In this document: one piece after another, positions 43,322-55,372 of the stretch
How positions within the stretch are numbered: the first letter of the stretch is position 1
Layout: every line of letters starts with the position of its first letter
Assembly: GCF_016920785.2 (NCBI RefSeq)
Contig: NW_024609857.1
Coordinates: forward strand, 68,508,252 to 68,572,251
DNA length: 64,000 bases
Reading direction: 5' to 3'
From: Ixodes scapularis
Lineage: Eukaryota; Arthropoda; Arachnida; Ixodida; Ixodidae
Notes under the pieces: model-generated
Told to the model about the DNA's origin: nothing
Database searches by the model: none
The model's input: the letters and a program-made list of their open reading frames with translations, nothing else
Translations under genes and position numbers: made by a program

Positions 43322-45755
43322 CTAGAAGAAAATGTCACACCTCGGCATTACCTCCCCACTGAAGTTCAGATCAAGCCGCTGACGCGAAGGTTCTTGCCCA
43401 GGAGTAGACACATACAGTTCATCTGCCTTCTTTACTCTGTACGAAAAACGGTGAATGTGGAAGAATTCAACTTCAAGGGGGCTGAGCAAAAGAAAAACTT
43501 TCTCTCCCAAAACGTACATGGATAACATTTGAGCAAATCTAGCTAGGGTTGTTTCGCTTCTCCATGATGAGGACGTCCTCATTCCTGTATGTGCTCTTGT
43601 CAACGGTAGCTGATGCGACCTTCCACATTGTGTCCTCCTGGTTTTCAACACAGCCCTGCACGGCAGGTGGCAAAGCATCACTGGCGATCTTCTTGGCACC
43701 ATTACTTAAGAGCCCCTCCTTGAGCTTTAAGCAGTGCAGCTGATAGGCCTGCAAGAGTTGGTGCCGTTCAGGCAGCGTCTTGCCGATGTTTCGGAAATTG
43801 ATCACCCTTCTCGCCAAGTCCTTGGAGTACTGATTGATGCTTAGCTTCAAAGCGCATACACCAGTACTGCCGCAGGGGGCCTAGTTCGGCAGTAATTCTG
43901 GGGTAATGGATCATGTAGTGTAGCTCAGGAATACACTTTGACGATGGGTACGTTTCTGAAAAAAAGCTTCAGAAACTCTTCAATTCGCACCTCAAGATAC
44001 GGTAGAGATTCCACAGGCACTTCTGCCAACACGACGTCGATTATTTCCTAGTACAGTAGGTAGACCTCCCAGTGCAAGTTTCCCTCAGGAACATCTGAGA
44101 CAAATATCAGGGGAAGCAACCTGAAAAGGCACCACTTCTGCGTAGCAGTGCCATTGAGATTTGCCTTCTTCTGGATGAAAGCAAACGTCACCTCTTCAGG
44201 TTTGTTTTTCCTGTCGTTGTACCCCCGTGCGAAATTGTCAATCTTGCTTAGGTCCGTAAGAGACAAGACTCCATCTTGCACAAGCCCATTGAGAACATTC
44301 CGTAGAATGAAAGAAAACGTTCCCTCAAAAAGGTCATGCATTACATCTGGTGCCAGCTGAGATGTTATGTCAAAATAGTTAAATGCAAGCAGGGGTGAAC
44401 GTTCCGTCACACCATAGAGTGCGGACATGTTCGGATTGATTGCAACTGCAGCCAAATGCTCCTAGTGGATGTCTTTTCTTCGAAGAACGCACAGAGACTC
44501 TTGTGTTCGGGTTGCAAGGTTGTCCGAATGAGCCAAGCAGAAGCGACAAATTCGACCTCTTGTAAATGAGCAGTTAAAACCACCATGCTTGTACATCGAG
44601 AGGTTATCCCCACAAAATGCGACGACTAACACTTGCAGGCATACACTTTCGCCTTGAATTTCTAAAGTCAATCCCTCTTTAAGAAGCGTCAGGTCACAAA
44701 GGAGTGGCAGTAAGATCTCACTGGCTCCGAGTCTGCAAATCCGCATACTTCGCAATCAACACAAGGTGGATTTTCCGCAGCTGGGAGCGATGCCTAGGAT
44801 GTAGATTTAGAAAAGGAAAGTACACCAAGCAAAGCTTATGTGTACCACGCTTGGCACAAAGTGGATTTCAGATTTCCACTTCATCCGTGTACAGCAATAG
44901 AAAAATTGTGTCCAATGAGGAGTTCGAGATTAGGCCTGAAAGCTTCTCGCGATACAAAGAGCCATCTCTGAAACCCGTTAAGATCTCTGGCTGCGGAGGC
45001 ATATTCGGTGCTTCTCGAATAATTTCCTCTCCAACATCCTCAACTTGCAGCACATTTGTAAGCACCTGGATGATCGGCACGTAATGAAATGTCGCCGTTG
45101 AGTTATTTTTGAATGAGCATGGTATAGGCTTAGTGTGCGGCAAGTTTTTCTCTGCAAACTGAATCCTGTTGTACTTAGACTCGATAGAAGAAAATATGCC
45201 TTCAACGAAGTTCAGGCTAAGAAGTCCTGCAAGCTCGTGAGACGCAGAGAAAGCGGATGGCAAAGCGCGTTTGACGTCTTCTGCAAACCCTCGAAGTGTC
45301 TTCTCAGTCAAACATTTTACATCGCTAAACACAAGCTCCGAAGCAGAGTGTGCCACCTTATGTTGTTCTGTAAGTTTTAGAAAGAAGAGGCACATTCTCT
45401 CCCGGCTGTTAGCGACGAAATCTGGAACGTCAGCCTGTGTCGGAGGGCTGTTTTGCTCTTCCACGAATTCATTCGTTCTTTCGAGGTCCACTACTTCACT
45501 AGAATCGTTCAAATGGTCAAGCACCTCCGTAGGCAATGACGCTTCAACGTCTCCCAAAACATGCTTGTGCTTTCGATGAACATGCTTCTTATATGAATCA
45601 ACACTTGCGTACTTTTTGGGGCATCCATCAATGTTGCAATGCACCTTGAAGTTGTCCTCGTGGCTGTGGGCATCCCACAGGTGATCAACAGCTGTCAGAA
45701 ACCTTGTTGCAAAGTACTCACACTGTGGGCAACGATAACGCACATCTTCCGCCAT
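43322..45755 (-). pseudogene. C2H2-finger / transposase-like gene, broken
   Basis: An open frame of 295 codons from ATG at 45755: two C2H2-type fingers near the N terminus (CPQCEYFATRFLTAVDHLWD..H; CNIDGCPKKYASVDSYKKHV..H), an acidic linker, and VANSRERMCLFFLKLTEQHK. After a stop near 44868 similarity continues in shifting frames: NPLCAKRGTHKLCLVYF, EGLTLEIQGESVCLQVLVVA, GRICRFCLAHSDNLATRTQE (zinc-binding words), then 44455-44048 with SPLLAFNYFDITSQLAPDVM and HDLFEGTFSF. The C-terminal part is 43850-43322 with VEFFHIHRFSY and YVSTPGQE. PDVMHDLFEG is the wording of multi-phylum transposase-derived proteins with a DDE-like core. At least four breaks. I cannot assign a superfamily; domesticated or plain transposon relic both fit. 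Confidence 0.6.
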
Positions 45756-46595
45756 TTTTCGCCGCGAATGCCGTCACCGATGCGATCTCCTGTCGCCGTC
45801 ACACACTCACTGCCTTGAATCAGCACTATCACATCACTTGCTGGGCGTAAGTGCGGCTCGAAGTAATCACCGCGTTAACGTAGTTATCAGCAATGCAGAG
45901 TTCTATCCGATTGATCTTTCAGTTACACCAGCCCAATGACCTAATTTTGCTTTGTGCCAAACTTGGTTGAGTATTCCAACCTGGTTGATGGTGTCCCACC
46001 TGAGCAAAGATTCGGAGCACGTTGGGACATTCGTTTCCGAAAACTGCCCTCATACAGCGCTTAGACAACTCTAGAGCTGAGCAGAGTCGCCCCTCCCATA
46101 GCATCCCTTTCCTTCTTCCTTTCTCACGCGCGGAAGAAGTCAAAAGGGGAGATGATCGGGGATGGTTTCAATTAGGCCCCCAAAGTCACAATATTTCTTT
46201 TTAAGTACCTTGTTTGAGGGAAAGAGGGAAGGCGTCGGGGGGCCAAGGGACGGCCCCCCCCCTGACGCCTCCCCCCCCCCCCCCGCGGCCCTTTTTTTTC
46301 TTTTTTGAAGTGGAAAAGTAAAAGTATAAATGTACAATGCAATACCATTTGTAGACGCAACTTTGCGCAGAGGAAGTACCGGCCATATACTGTGCGTATT
46401 TTTTTTTAATGGAAACATACTTATTAAAGAAAGGGCTCACTGCTACGTGCAGGCGGTCTAACACTCCGTTCCTTGAGCTCGGCGGACATTATACTAGCAG
46501 CTAATCGTCATTTCTTGTAGTATAATTAACTAAAATTTGTTAATTACCATTTTAATCAGTAGCCTTACTGGCTATGTTTCCACTGCAGTTTCGAA
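45756..46595. other. Flank of the transposase-like gene; low-complexity runs
   Basis: 45756-45860 is GC-rich and may hold the promoter of the minus-strand gene. 46250-46285 contains a C-rich run (C9, then C14) followed by T8. No other gene or repeat is supported. Confidence 0.35.
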
Positions 46596-47051
46596 GGCTA
46601 CCCCTCCCCCAGGGTCACGTGACCCCCAAGGTCACGTGACCCTGGGGGTCACGTGACCTTGGGGTGTCACGTGACCTTTGGGTGTCACGTGACCCCCAAG
46701 GTCACGTGACACCCAAAGTCACGTGACCCCCCGAAGTCACGTGACACCCCCCCCCCCCGCGAGGTCCCGTGACCACCCCCCGGGTCACGTGACCCCCCGC
46801 CGAGGTCACGTGACCTCGCCGATGACGTCATCGTCACTGATGACGTCACCGGCATCCGCATCGTCATCATCACTGATGACGTCATCAGTGACGTCACTGA
46901 TGACCTCACCGGCATCCGCATCGTCATCATCACTGATGACGTCATCAGTGACGTCACTGATGACGTCACCGGCATCCGCATCGTCATCATCACGGATGAC
47001 GTCATCAGTGACGTCACTGACATCCGCATCGTCATCGTCATCATCGCTGAT
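46596..47051. repeat. Palindrome array: CACGTG block and 60-bp TGACGTCA tandem
   Basis: 46610-46815: about ten GGTCACGTGACC-type palindromes. 46839-47018: three near-identical 60-bp units (starts 46839, 46899, 46959), each with several TGACGTCA (CRE core) palindromes, e.g. GATGACGTCACCGGCATCCG, plus a partial fourth. The array resumes at 57328 after the LINE; ATCGCTGAT at 47043-47051 is duplicated at 57328-57336. Frames read through it are low-complexity and not genes. Confidence 0.85.
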
Positions 47052-48557
47052 GACTGATTGATTGGGTTTTAGTGGCGCAAAAGCATCTAAGGCTATAATG
47101 CGCCAAGTACATAAACTATTGGTGGGAGAGGGTTAAGGAGAAGAAAGAGCTTTAGTAGCAGATGACAGGATAAAACAGTGGACATGACCTATGTACAAGT
47201 GTAAAAGGAATAGACATGAGTTCAAAACAGTAAAATCACAGTCGGTGTAGAAAGCCGATTGCTTTGAGAAAGTTAAAAACAGAAGAGTGTGGTATGAGGG
47301 GTTCATCGCCAAGTAAAATCATCAGATGTAGGGGAATATGCTCTTTGTAAAGCTGTGAAAAGTGATTACGGCGTTCTAGGCCATACGCATTGCATTCAAT
47401 TAAAATATGAAGTATAGTCAAAGGACAATGGCAATGTTCGCACTGTGGGGCATCTTCACCGCGCAAAAGATGCCCATGTGTGAGCCGTGTATGGCCAATC
47501 CTTAGACGGCAGAGTACCACCTCGTAGAATCGTTCACGGTGCCGAGCACTCTCCCATTCCTTCAAGAGTTGTTTCACCATATGCAACTTATTGTTTATCT
47601 CAGTATCCCACTCATGTTGCCATCTCTGCAGTATGCAATGTCTAACCACCTTGTGATAATCCTTGTGGGGGATTTCTTTAAGGTGCACAATTTGTGTGGC
47701 CGCAGAGTGCGCAGCTTGATCTGCCTCCTCATTACCCGGGATGCCAACATGACTTGGCACCCAGCAGAACACAATATCACATTTGTTTTTGATCGCACAC
47801 ATTATTTTACTCTGCAGGTGTGAAACCAACGGGTTTGTGGGGATATTCAGGGAAACAAGGGCTTTCAATGAGCTTAAAGAGTCTGTGTATACCACGGAGC
47901 GACGCAGCCTCTCCTCAACGATATGTTCAACAGCAAGAAGTAGACCATGCAACTCTGCCGTTAAAATTGTGGCAAAGGGGTTCAGTCTTTTTACCTTGGA
48001 AACAGATGGTCCAATCATTGCACAGCCTACAAAAGATTCAGTTTTAGTACCATCTGTATAAAAGCTTGTGTAGTGCTGATAGTGGCTCTGTAGTTCGAAG
48101 AACTCTTGCCTCAGCACTTCGTCCGGAGTGTCTTTCTTGCTGTGTTTTGTCAGTGTAAAGTCGCAATGGACGAGGGAGTAATCCCAAGGAGCTACAGTGT
48201 TTCTGTGCTGTGTCACGCAGGATTTGGGCTCCAGACCAAAGAGTTCTGCTGCCGTAGTATTTCTCAAGGCAAAAGGAGGAACAAAACTTGGCTTATTTTG
48301 GAAAGTCCTTGGAAACCTAATTTTTACAACAGAATCATGAGCAGGATGGAGAGGAACAGACCTTACTCGGAGTGAATACATAAATCCTAGAGCAAAGCGT
48401 CTTTTCTCAAGAGAGATCTCATTGGCCTCTGCATAAAGGCTGGGAACCGGGGAGGTGCGGAATGCTCCGATAGACAGCCGTAGCCCCTGATTATGACTAG
48501 GGTCTAACATCTTCAATACCGCTTTAGCTGAGCCATACACAAAGCTGCCATAATCTA
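47052..48557 (-). mobile_element. I-clade LINE in the array, 3' part
   Basis: The 3' end of the LINE whose 5' part is 53000-57327. 3' UTR hairpin TGGCGCA (47073) / TGCGCCA (47099-47105), tail AACCCAATCAATCAGTC. The interruption at 48556-48557 is a TA that is duplicated at 53000-53001. Insertion into the palindrome array is shown by the 9-bp duplication ATCGCTGAT. Confidence 0.9.
47236..48555 (-). pseudogene. LINE ORF2 C-terminal half with intact RNase H
   Basis: About 440 open codons from the junction at 48555 (DYGSFVYGSAKAVLKMLDPS) to the stop at 47236. RNase H: SFYTDGTKTESFVGCAMIGP, ATILTAELHGLLLAVEHIVE, VVYTDSLSSLKALVSLNI and FCWVPSHVGIPGNEEADQAA, with all D-E-D-D positions present. C-terminal region: LCRLRIGHTRLTHGHLLRGE, CEHCHCPLTILHILIEC (a Cys/His cluster), FNFLKAIGFLHRL. 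This half has no internal break; the gene is dead because the upstream half is broken and separated by 4.4 kb. Confidence 0.9.
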
Positions 48558-51254
48558 CACTGTTAGCAAAAATAACGCGCCCAGACGTGTAAACCGTTGT
48601 CCCATAGCGGACACGTCGAAACGTGTTCGTTTTACACGCAGCTATCTGTGTTTTTCGTCTACACATGAGGTGCTGTGTAAACTTCACACGCTACACCGTG
48701 TCTGCCTTCAGCAAAACACGTTTCGAGCGTGTTCCTTATGAAACATGGCGGCCAGCGGCCGAGAACAGGCGAGAAACGAGCCCAGCGAGCCGCGCGCCTT
48801 TCACCCGAATTGGAAGCACACAGGGCGCGTTAGTTCTCGTTCGATGTCTTTTATACACAGTAAAGTCTTCAACGGCGGACCTACCTACATGCAAAGGTAC
48901 GTACTGTACGTGCGTCGTCGGCGGTCGGCGGCGTCGGTAGCTTCTACGAGCCGCTGGACAAAAAAACGAATGCCGAACTCACATGGATAAATAACTTGAG
49001 CAAACTATTTAAAATCGGGCGGTAACTTGCGCCACCTATCGAGATTTCTAGCAGCCTGTATTTAAAAAAAAAGACGAGTCTGTTAACACTGCGAACGACC
49101 ATGACTAGAGAGCAACCCTACATACATATCAGGCAAACCAGTACCACATGCTACACAGCACCGACATGTACACAAACACAACAACGACACTACGCCCGAC
49201 ACTTCCTACTCGATATCCATTTCTCCCCGCGGCGCATATAAGCTTGACATGTGCGGGTGAGCTCTTTGGTCGCTGACCATTACAGATTTATAGAAGAATA
49301 TACAAAACACGGCGCAATGGACAGCCGTGTGTTAGAACTGTTTGCATTTAAGAAGTATGGAGGCAAAATCTATAATGTTATTCCGTTGCAATAAATAACG
49401 ATACCTTAACAATAAATCTTAAACCGGTCACTAAAAAGTTAAAATTTTTGTTATTTTCTTGCTTGACCAGTGTTATGAGCATTCCGACTAGCTTGAATCA
49501 GATAGGAAAACAAATTATTGGGATTTTGTCATTACGTATACAATAATAAATGAAAATGATCCTTCCGCAAAGCATTTTTTATATATTTTTGTGAAGGACA
49601 TCCGCCCAACACTTCACTTCCGCTAGTTGCAGTACGGGAGCAGACGCCTTCACTTTACGGGCGTTTTGATGCAGTTTGTTGTCGTATGTCGTGTCGGTGT
49701 CGAGTGGAGCGGCGGGGCTCGGGAGTTTGTGACCGGTGTTATTCGTAAACACTGGTGTGAGGCGCTGATGCGTCTTCTTTTTTATACTGCCACCACCCCG
49801 AACATTGAAGATACACGGGCCCGTAGCACTGCATTATGCTGAATCGCGAGCTCCTTCTCTGTTGACGTCGCTTTCCTGGTACCACTCGTGGATACTGCAA
49901 GTGTTTAAACAGTGTGCGCCGCCTCGCCTACATTCCCGGTGACCTGTTGAAACTTATTGCTTCTGTCATTTTGGAGTACGCAAGGCAGTTATCTCGTTGG
50001 TGTGGTTTCGGTTATAAAAGCAAGGCAAAACGCTCGTAGTTCCCGCCCTCAGTACACGTTGGACATCTTCCACACTTTGACACCGGATAACTGAATGAAC
50101 GAGAATTTACATTCACTTCCGTGGTTACTCTCGCCCTTCCTCACCGTTGAGCAGAAGGATGAGCTGGCGACAAGCCGCGGATGAAAGGCTTGAGCATCAA
50201 CAGCCCAAGCGCACTCGGTGCCGATGCGGGCGACCCGGGTTTCTGTCAACCGGGAGGCCAGCACAAACCGTTACCGTTCGAGCTCTTCGTCATGACACGG
50301 TGTTGCAGAGAGCAGGATAAAATACAGCTACAGGGATCACCGAAGCAAACGCACTGCTATCGTAAATCTTGGCTTGTGATTGCGCCTTTGTAGTTATTCG
50401 TTTTGCTGGAGAGACGCAAACGACGGGCATAACAAAATCGCTTGCATATTCGGCATACCTCACAAAAGCATTTCCCCCGTCACCTTGGGAAAAGCGCGAA
50501 ACATGGAGTCCGCACCGTCCTAAGCTTCCCGTTTTTTAACTGCTTTAGAGCAGTTTGTACCTGCTAGTAGATATGCCTACTGAAACTGAAACAGGGCAGT
50601 AAAAGAGAGAAAGAGACAAAGTTGGGAAAGCTTGCTCGCTCTCCAATTTCTCAACTCTCAAGTGATTGTACCATAATAAATGCACCAACGCCTCTTCCCA
50701 AAATAAAAAAGCACTACGTTCACTACGTAAAAAATGGTCTCAGTACATGCATCTGTGGGCAGGTAGGAAACCTCGCCCTAATTTATTCACGCCGCATGAT
50801 TGGCGCAACAAACTCGTTGCAGGACCGAATCATCTTCTCGAGCGGTGTACGTCGCAGTGCAAACGCAGTCCAACACGAAGCATAAAAACGGCAGATTTAA
50901 GACAACAATCCGGAGTCCATTCTTCAATTAAAACGACGTAATTTTGTTGAAAACGCCCGCTGCTTCTTACTCACGGTATGTGTCGGGATATCTTCACAGT
51001 TTGAAACGGAACGAAGGAAGATTTACTTTTAAAACCGCTCGCTCCGTCCTCCCGGACCAGCTGGACCGGACCAGCTGACGACGACGGGACTGTACCCGTT
51101 GAACCTCCACCCCGCAACAAACAATTTGCGCTCCGCGTTAAAAGCGCGGTTCAAACAGACCCGGAATACAAAACACCGCACCACACACGACGAACGTTTC
51201 AGCTCTTTTTCGCATCGCCCTGTTGCACCAAACCAGAACGAGATCGCCGAAGTC

Positions 51255-52115
51255 AACGCCGCGCTGTCGTGAACCTTGGCTTTTCTGACTGGGAGGGAGT
51301 ACGTGGATCTAATCAAACTTAGAGCCCACGCGCTCCCGACCAAGACGAGACGTGCGAGGGGCCGGGCAAAGGATACACGTTGCAGGGCTGGTTGTCTCTT
51401 CCCCGAAACACATACGCATGTTGTCCAGGTATGCCCAAGAACTTATGCGCCGAGACTGGAGCGACATAACTGTGTTGCGAATTGGGTGGCGGAAAAGGCT
51501 AGAGTTGAGGGATGGATTGTCACGGAGGAACCGAGGGTGGTTGTTGGAGATGAAGTAAGATATCCAGATTTAGTTTTAGTAAAAGATGGTAAAGCTTCGG
51601 TTGTTGATATTCAAGTGGTAGGGGAATATAAATCATTAAACTCTTTAAATGAGGATAAGATTCGTAAATATTCTGGTGAAGCCTTTATTAGGGCTATTAA
51701 ATTGTCTTTCTCGGTGTCTTCGGTGACGGTCCATGCCGTAACAGCAACTGAAAGAGGACTAGTTTGTCCCAGGTCTGCTGATTTTCTGTTATCCCTTGGA
51801 TTTTCAAAGCGGAATGTTTCATCCCTGACAATGAAGGTCCTACGGGGAACGCTCAGTTTTTTTTAATCTTTTATGCGTGGGACTAATCGCAGTGTTTGAT
51901 GTATTTGTGACGGATTTGAAGATTGCAAGAAATATGGACTTTAGATTTTATATAAAGATGTATGTATTTGTTAATTATTGTATAATGATGAATTGAAGTG
52001 TGTTTTATGGTTTTTATGTTGTGGGGAAATACACAGTGAGGGCATGATGCAGAGCCGTGCATACTTAAGGTTAAGCTTCCTCAAAAAGCGAATGTATTGA
52101 ACTTGTTCAATAAAC
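51255..52115 (+). mobile_element. 5'-truncated R2-like LINE fragment
   Basis: A single 3' coding fragment with a restriction-like endonuclease, a 3' UTR and a final AATAAACAG near 52109-52117. The 5' break is at about 51255, within the RT C-terminal region. It lies inside the TA-flanked element. Confidence 0.6.
51276..51866 (+). CDS. C-terminal part of an R2-type LINE ORF (zinc knuckle and restriction-like endonuclease)
   Basis: 196 open codons: FLTGREYVDLIKLRAHALPT (a conserved pre-knuckle block in R2-type proteins), a CCHC knuckle CRAGCLFPETHTHVVQVC, RLERHNCVANWVAEKARVEG, and the nuclease core VRYPDLVLVKDGKASVVDIQ followed by VVGEYKSLN, matching PD-(D/E)xK (PD...D-x-Q). It ends in a stop at 51864-51866. 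Restriction-like nucleases of this type cut the target for target-primed reverse transcription in R2/NeSL-type LINEs. The 5' part with RT is absent, so it is a fragment though this frame is unbroken. Assignment is by motif order only. Confidence 0.7.
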   Translation: MAFLTGREYVDLIKLRAHALPTKTRRARGRAKDTRCRAGCLFPETHTHVVQVCPRTYAPRLERHNCVANWVAEKARVEGWIVTEEPRVVVGDEVRYPDLVLVKDGKASVVDIQVVGEYKSLNSLNEDKIRKYSGEAFIRAIKLSFSVSSVTVHAVTATERGLVCPRSADFLLSLGFSKRNVSSLTMKVLRGTLSFF

Positions 52116-53001
52116 AGAATTGCGCAATCGTGGACCCTGTGACTCCCTTCGCTTTCAAAGCACACACGACGATTACGAATGGTACTTTCCGTCTTCCGGG
52201 AACATCACAGGGGCACTTCTCCGGTCACGTCTTCACTATGTGCTCGCAAACTGCAAAGCTCTATGCGAAGCTTCTCGCGTCCCGTCAAACGAAAACAATA
52301 GCGGCGCCATGCGTACTTGCCATACTTGCCAGATTTTCTCCGGTCAAACAAAAACAACGAAAGCCAGCCGGCTCTTGCTTCCAGCGTACATCGGCGTTGC
52401 GCTTGCGCCGTGGCCAGATCGCTTGCAGTTGAAGCAAAAACGAAACCAAGTGCAATGTCACGTGTTCACATCGAGGACACGCTTTTTATATCCATTTTAA
52501 CTGTTTGGAACGAATAATTAGACCCATGACTTTATTGGTGGTGTGTAAGAAACTATTATCAAGACCCCTAAGCTAAATACAAACATAGGCGACATGAGGG
52601 AAGCCGCATTGACATCGACCCGAAAATGGCGGCGAGCACGGTAAGCGCGGGTTACGCCAACGTCCTGCGACATGGCGCAGTTGCTTTTGGTGCATATCTG
52701 TCTCCGAGACATGTTTCTTTCCGCGGCATTTGTCTCGACGGTCCTTTCTAGGTGTGTCCCCAAGCATTCCGGTGCTTCGACAGCCGGCAATGCCGCGGTC
52801 GTCGCCGGGGGCGATGCGTGTTATCGAGGTCGGCTACACGGTTATGCGTGTATGACCTAACCAAAACACGTTTTTTACAACGTCGCATGATTTCTGAACG
52901 AATTATCCGTTACTGATCGTGTAAAATTATGGTAATTTGTGTAAATAGCGTGTTTTACACCCCAAATACTCGCCAAATACACGGGACTTGCTAACAGTGT
53001 A

Positions 53002-55372
53002 GACGGGAGTGAACCACTGAATGATAAATGCGTAAAAGGCACAGTCTATCAGAACCCCAAGATTGATGAGACAATACTTTTAGGATATTAAGTGATTTTG
53101 TGTATTTCAACTTCAACTGCTTAATGTGAGAAACAAAAGATAATTTTGAATCAAACAGAAGAACTAAAAACTTATGTTCACTCTTCACAGCTATAGGCAG
53201 TCCATAAATGGTTAATGAAGGATCTTGAAAAATTCCTCGCCGGCGAGAAAAGCATACACACACAGTTTTTTCTGTGGAAAACCTGAAACCATTGGTATCA
53301 GCCCAGTTCGTCAATTTGTTGATTGCCAGTTGAACTCTCCTTTCACATATGGAGCGGTTACATGATGATAGTGAAACTTGGATGTCATCAACATAAATAG
53401 AGTATTGAACTGAAGGAGGTATTACTCGGGCAATGGAGCTTATTTTTATAATGAAAAGAGTGACACTAAGTACACCCCCCTGGGGAACACCATTTTCCTG
53501 TACAAAATCCCGAGAGAAAGTTGTTCCAAGTTTCACACGAAATGAGCGGCACTCTAAATAGCTTTTAATGATGCCGAACATGCTCCCGCAAATACCGATG
53601 TTGATGAGGTCTTGCACGATTCCAAATCGCCAGGCAGTATCATAAGCCTTCTCCAGATCAAAGAACACAGAAAGGCAGTGCTGTTTGTTCACAAATGCCT
53701 CTCTCACGGCTGTCTCGAAGCGAACCAGGTGGTCCACTGTGGATCGTGCCGACCGAAAGCCGCATTGATACACGTCTAGAATTTTGTGAGTTTCAAGATA
53801 ATGCATAAGCCTTCTGTTAATTATTCGTTCCAGAGTTTTTGATAGACACCTAGTCAATGCAATAGGCCTATAACTAGAAGCACGTGTCCTTCAGACCAAA
53901 TTCTATTGAAAAGATATAAAATGAGTTGAACAGTTGAAGGATGAAGATGTTGAAGCATAATGCAATGAATTCCATCTGGGCCAGGTGCAGTCTGCTTAGG
54001 GGAATGAAGAACCATTTTAAGTTCATGCAACGTAAGTGGAGCATTATGTGGGTCTTGATAGCCACTCGAACTATTGACAGACCTTTTTTCTACATGTACT
54101 TTGTGTCGAAGGAAAGTAGGCGTGTAGTTCCTTGAGCTGGAAACGAACTCGAAGTGTTCGCCAAGAATGTCTGCCTGTTCTTCGAGGCTTTCAGGGCATA
54201 TTCCATTTTTTGTCAAAAGAGGAATGGAAAAAGCATGGTAAGAGCCATTTATTTTGTGGACTCGATCCCATACCTCCTTTGGTGTCGCCTGACTATTTAT
54301 AGATGACGAATACTTCATCCAACAATGTCTTTTAGACAGCCTGCGAACAAATCGCGCAGAAGCCTTCATTTTCTTGAAAGTAACAAGGTTGCTCGGTGTA
54401 GGGAACCGCCTAAAAATGCCCCATGCTTTGTTTTGTTTCTTTTTAGCCTTTTGGCAATCTTCATTCCACTATGGCTTCGGTCGTTTGGGAAGGTGAGTGG
54501 ATGTCATGGGTATTGCGATCATAGCAGCTTCCAATATGTGCTTTGCAATATGGTCTACTGCCTCTTCAATAGAAAGTTGATGGAGAGATGTAATAGCTAA
54601 AACAGAGGATTGTTTAAAAATTGTCCAATTCGCTTTGTCAATCTTCCATCTAGGTGTCCGAGTCGGAAGTGTAATAGGGTGATTGTGAAAGTCTAAAATA
54701 ATGGGAAAATGATCACTGCCATATGGATTAGGAATGACTTTCCATGTTAGAAAAGGAAATAATGTGGGATGCACAATTGAAAGATCAATTGATGTGAATG
54801 TACGTGTTCCTGATGAAAAATGTGTAGATTCTTTCGAGTTGAGCAAACATAATCCTGATGACAGTAAAAAACGCTCAATAAGTGCTCCTCGTGTATCTTT
54901 TCGTCCACTTCCCCAGAGAGGATTGAGCATTAAAATCACCCACAAGCACAAAAGGAGAAGGAAGCTGATCACAAAGTAATTCAAGTTCCTCATACTTAAG
55001 CTGGTAGTTTGGAGGTATATATACTGAACAAATAGTAATCAATCGGTTAGTCAGTATACGGGTAGCAACGGCCTCTAGTTCAGTGTTTGAGGGTACTTCC
55101 AAACATGGTACAGAGCGTTGCAAAACGACAGCAGAACCTCCAGATGGATGGCTTGAATGCTGCCGGTCTTTCCGAAACACTTGGAAATGCCTGAGGACAT
55201 TTGTGTGACTCTCTTTTAGGTGAGTCTCTTGCAAACAGAGGGCAATGGGACTGTGTTCCTCTAGTATATCAGTAATATCATCATAGTTTGCAAGAAGACC
55301 TCGACAGTTCCATTGTAGAACAAGTGGAGGCATTGTTATGTAAAAGAGATGCAAGTATAAAAATACAATCAA
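53002..55372 (-). pseudogene. LINE ORF2 N-terminal half (EN and RT)
   Basis: EN from 55372 or the better-placed ATG at 55333 (MPPLVLQWNCRGLLANYDDI), CLQETHL, FVLVGDFNAQS then a frameshift near 54935 into NPLWGSGRKDTRGALIERFL and YGSDHFPIIL. A stop replaces Trp in KPWWNEDC (54473-54471). RT: HSPKQTAPGPDGIHCIMLQH, then about 40 codons deleted near 53880 with loss of frame, SYRPIALTRCLSKTLERIIN, FFDLEKAYDTAWRFGIVQDL, ENGVPQGGVLSVTLFIIKIS, YSIYVDDIQVS (YVDD near 53400). It ends VVHSRL at the TA junction. Confidence 0.88.

Larger units (their letters stand above)
48558..52999. mobile_element. 4.4 kb TA-flanked element with CACTGTTAGCAA termini
   Basis: Left end CACTGTTAGCAA (48558-48569), right end TTGCTAACAGTG ending 52999; TA on both sides (48556-48557, 53000-53001). 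Removing it with one TA restores the LINE frame exactly (...VVHSRL | DYGSF...), so both borders are exact. TA duplication and CAxTG-type ends fit the Tc1/mariner group, but no transposase is seen. Both ends are rich in GTGTAAA/TTTACAC words (for example 48574-48720 and 52915-52965), like subterminal transposase-binding repeats. The inside holds an R2-like LINE fragment and about 3.5 kb that I cannot assign (open frames at 48745-48990 and 49627-49842 have no motif). Confidence 0.8.

Noticed and set aside
46839..47054. Regularly spaced repeats resembling a CRISPR array
   Set aside because: Whole 60-bp units repeat including the would-be spacers, they are internally palindromic, and there are no cas genes; it is a tandem satellite.
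46685..47061. Open frames on both strands rich in TDDVIS/MTSSVT repeats (also 59628-60219)
   Set aside because: They arise because the 60-bp tandem unit is a multiple of three; low-complexity in every frame, no start context or domain.
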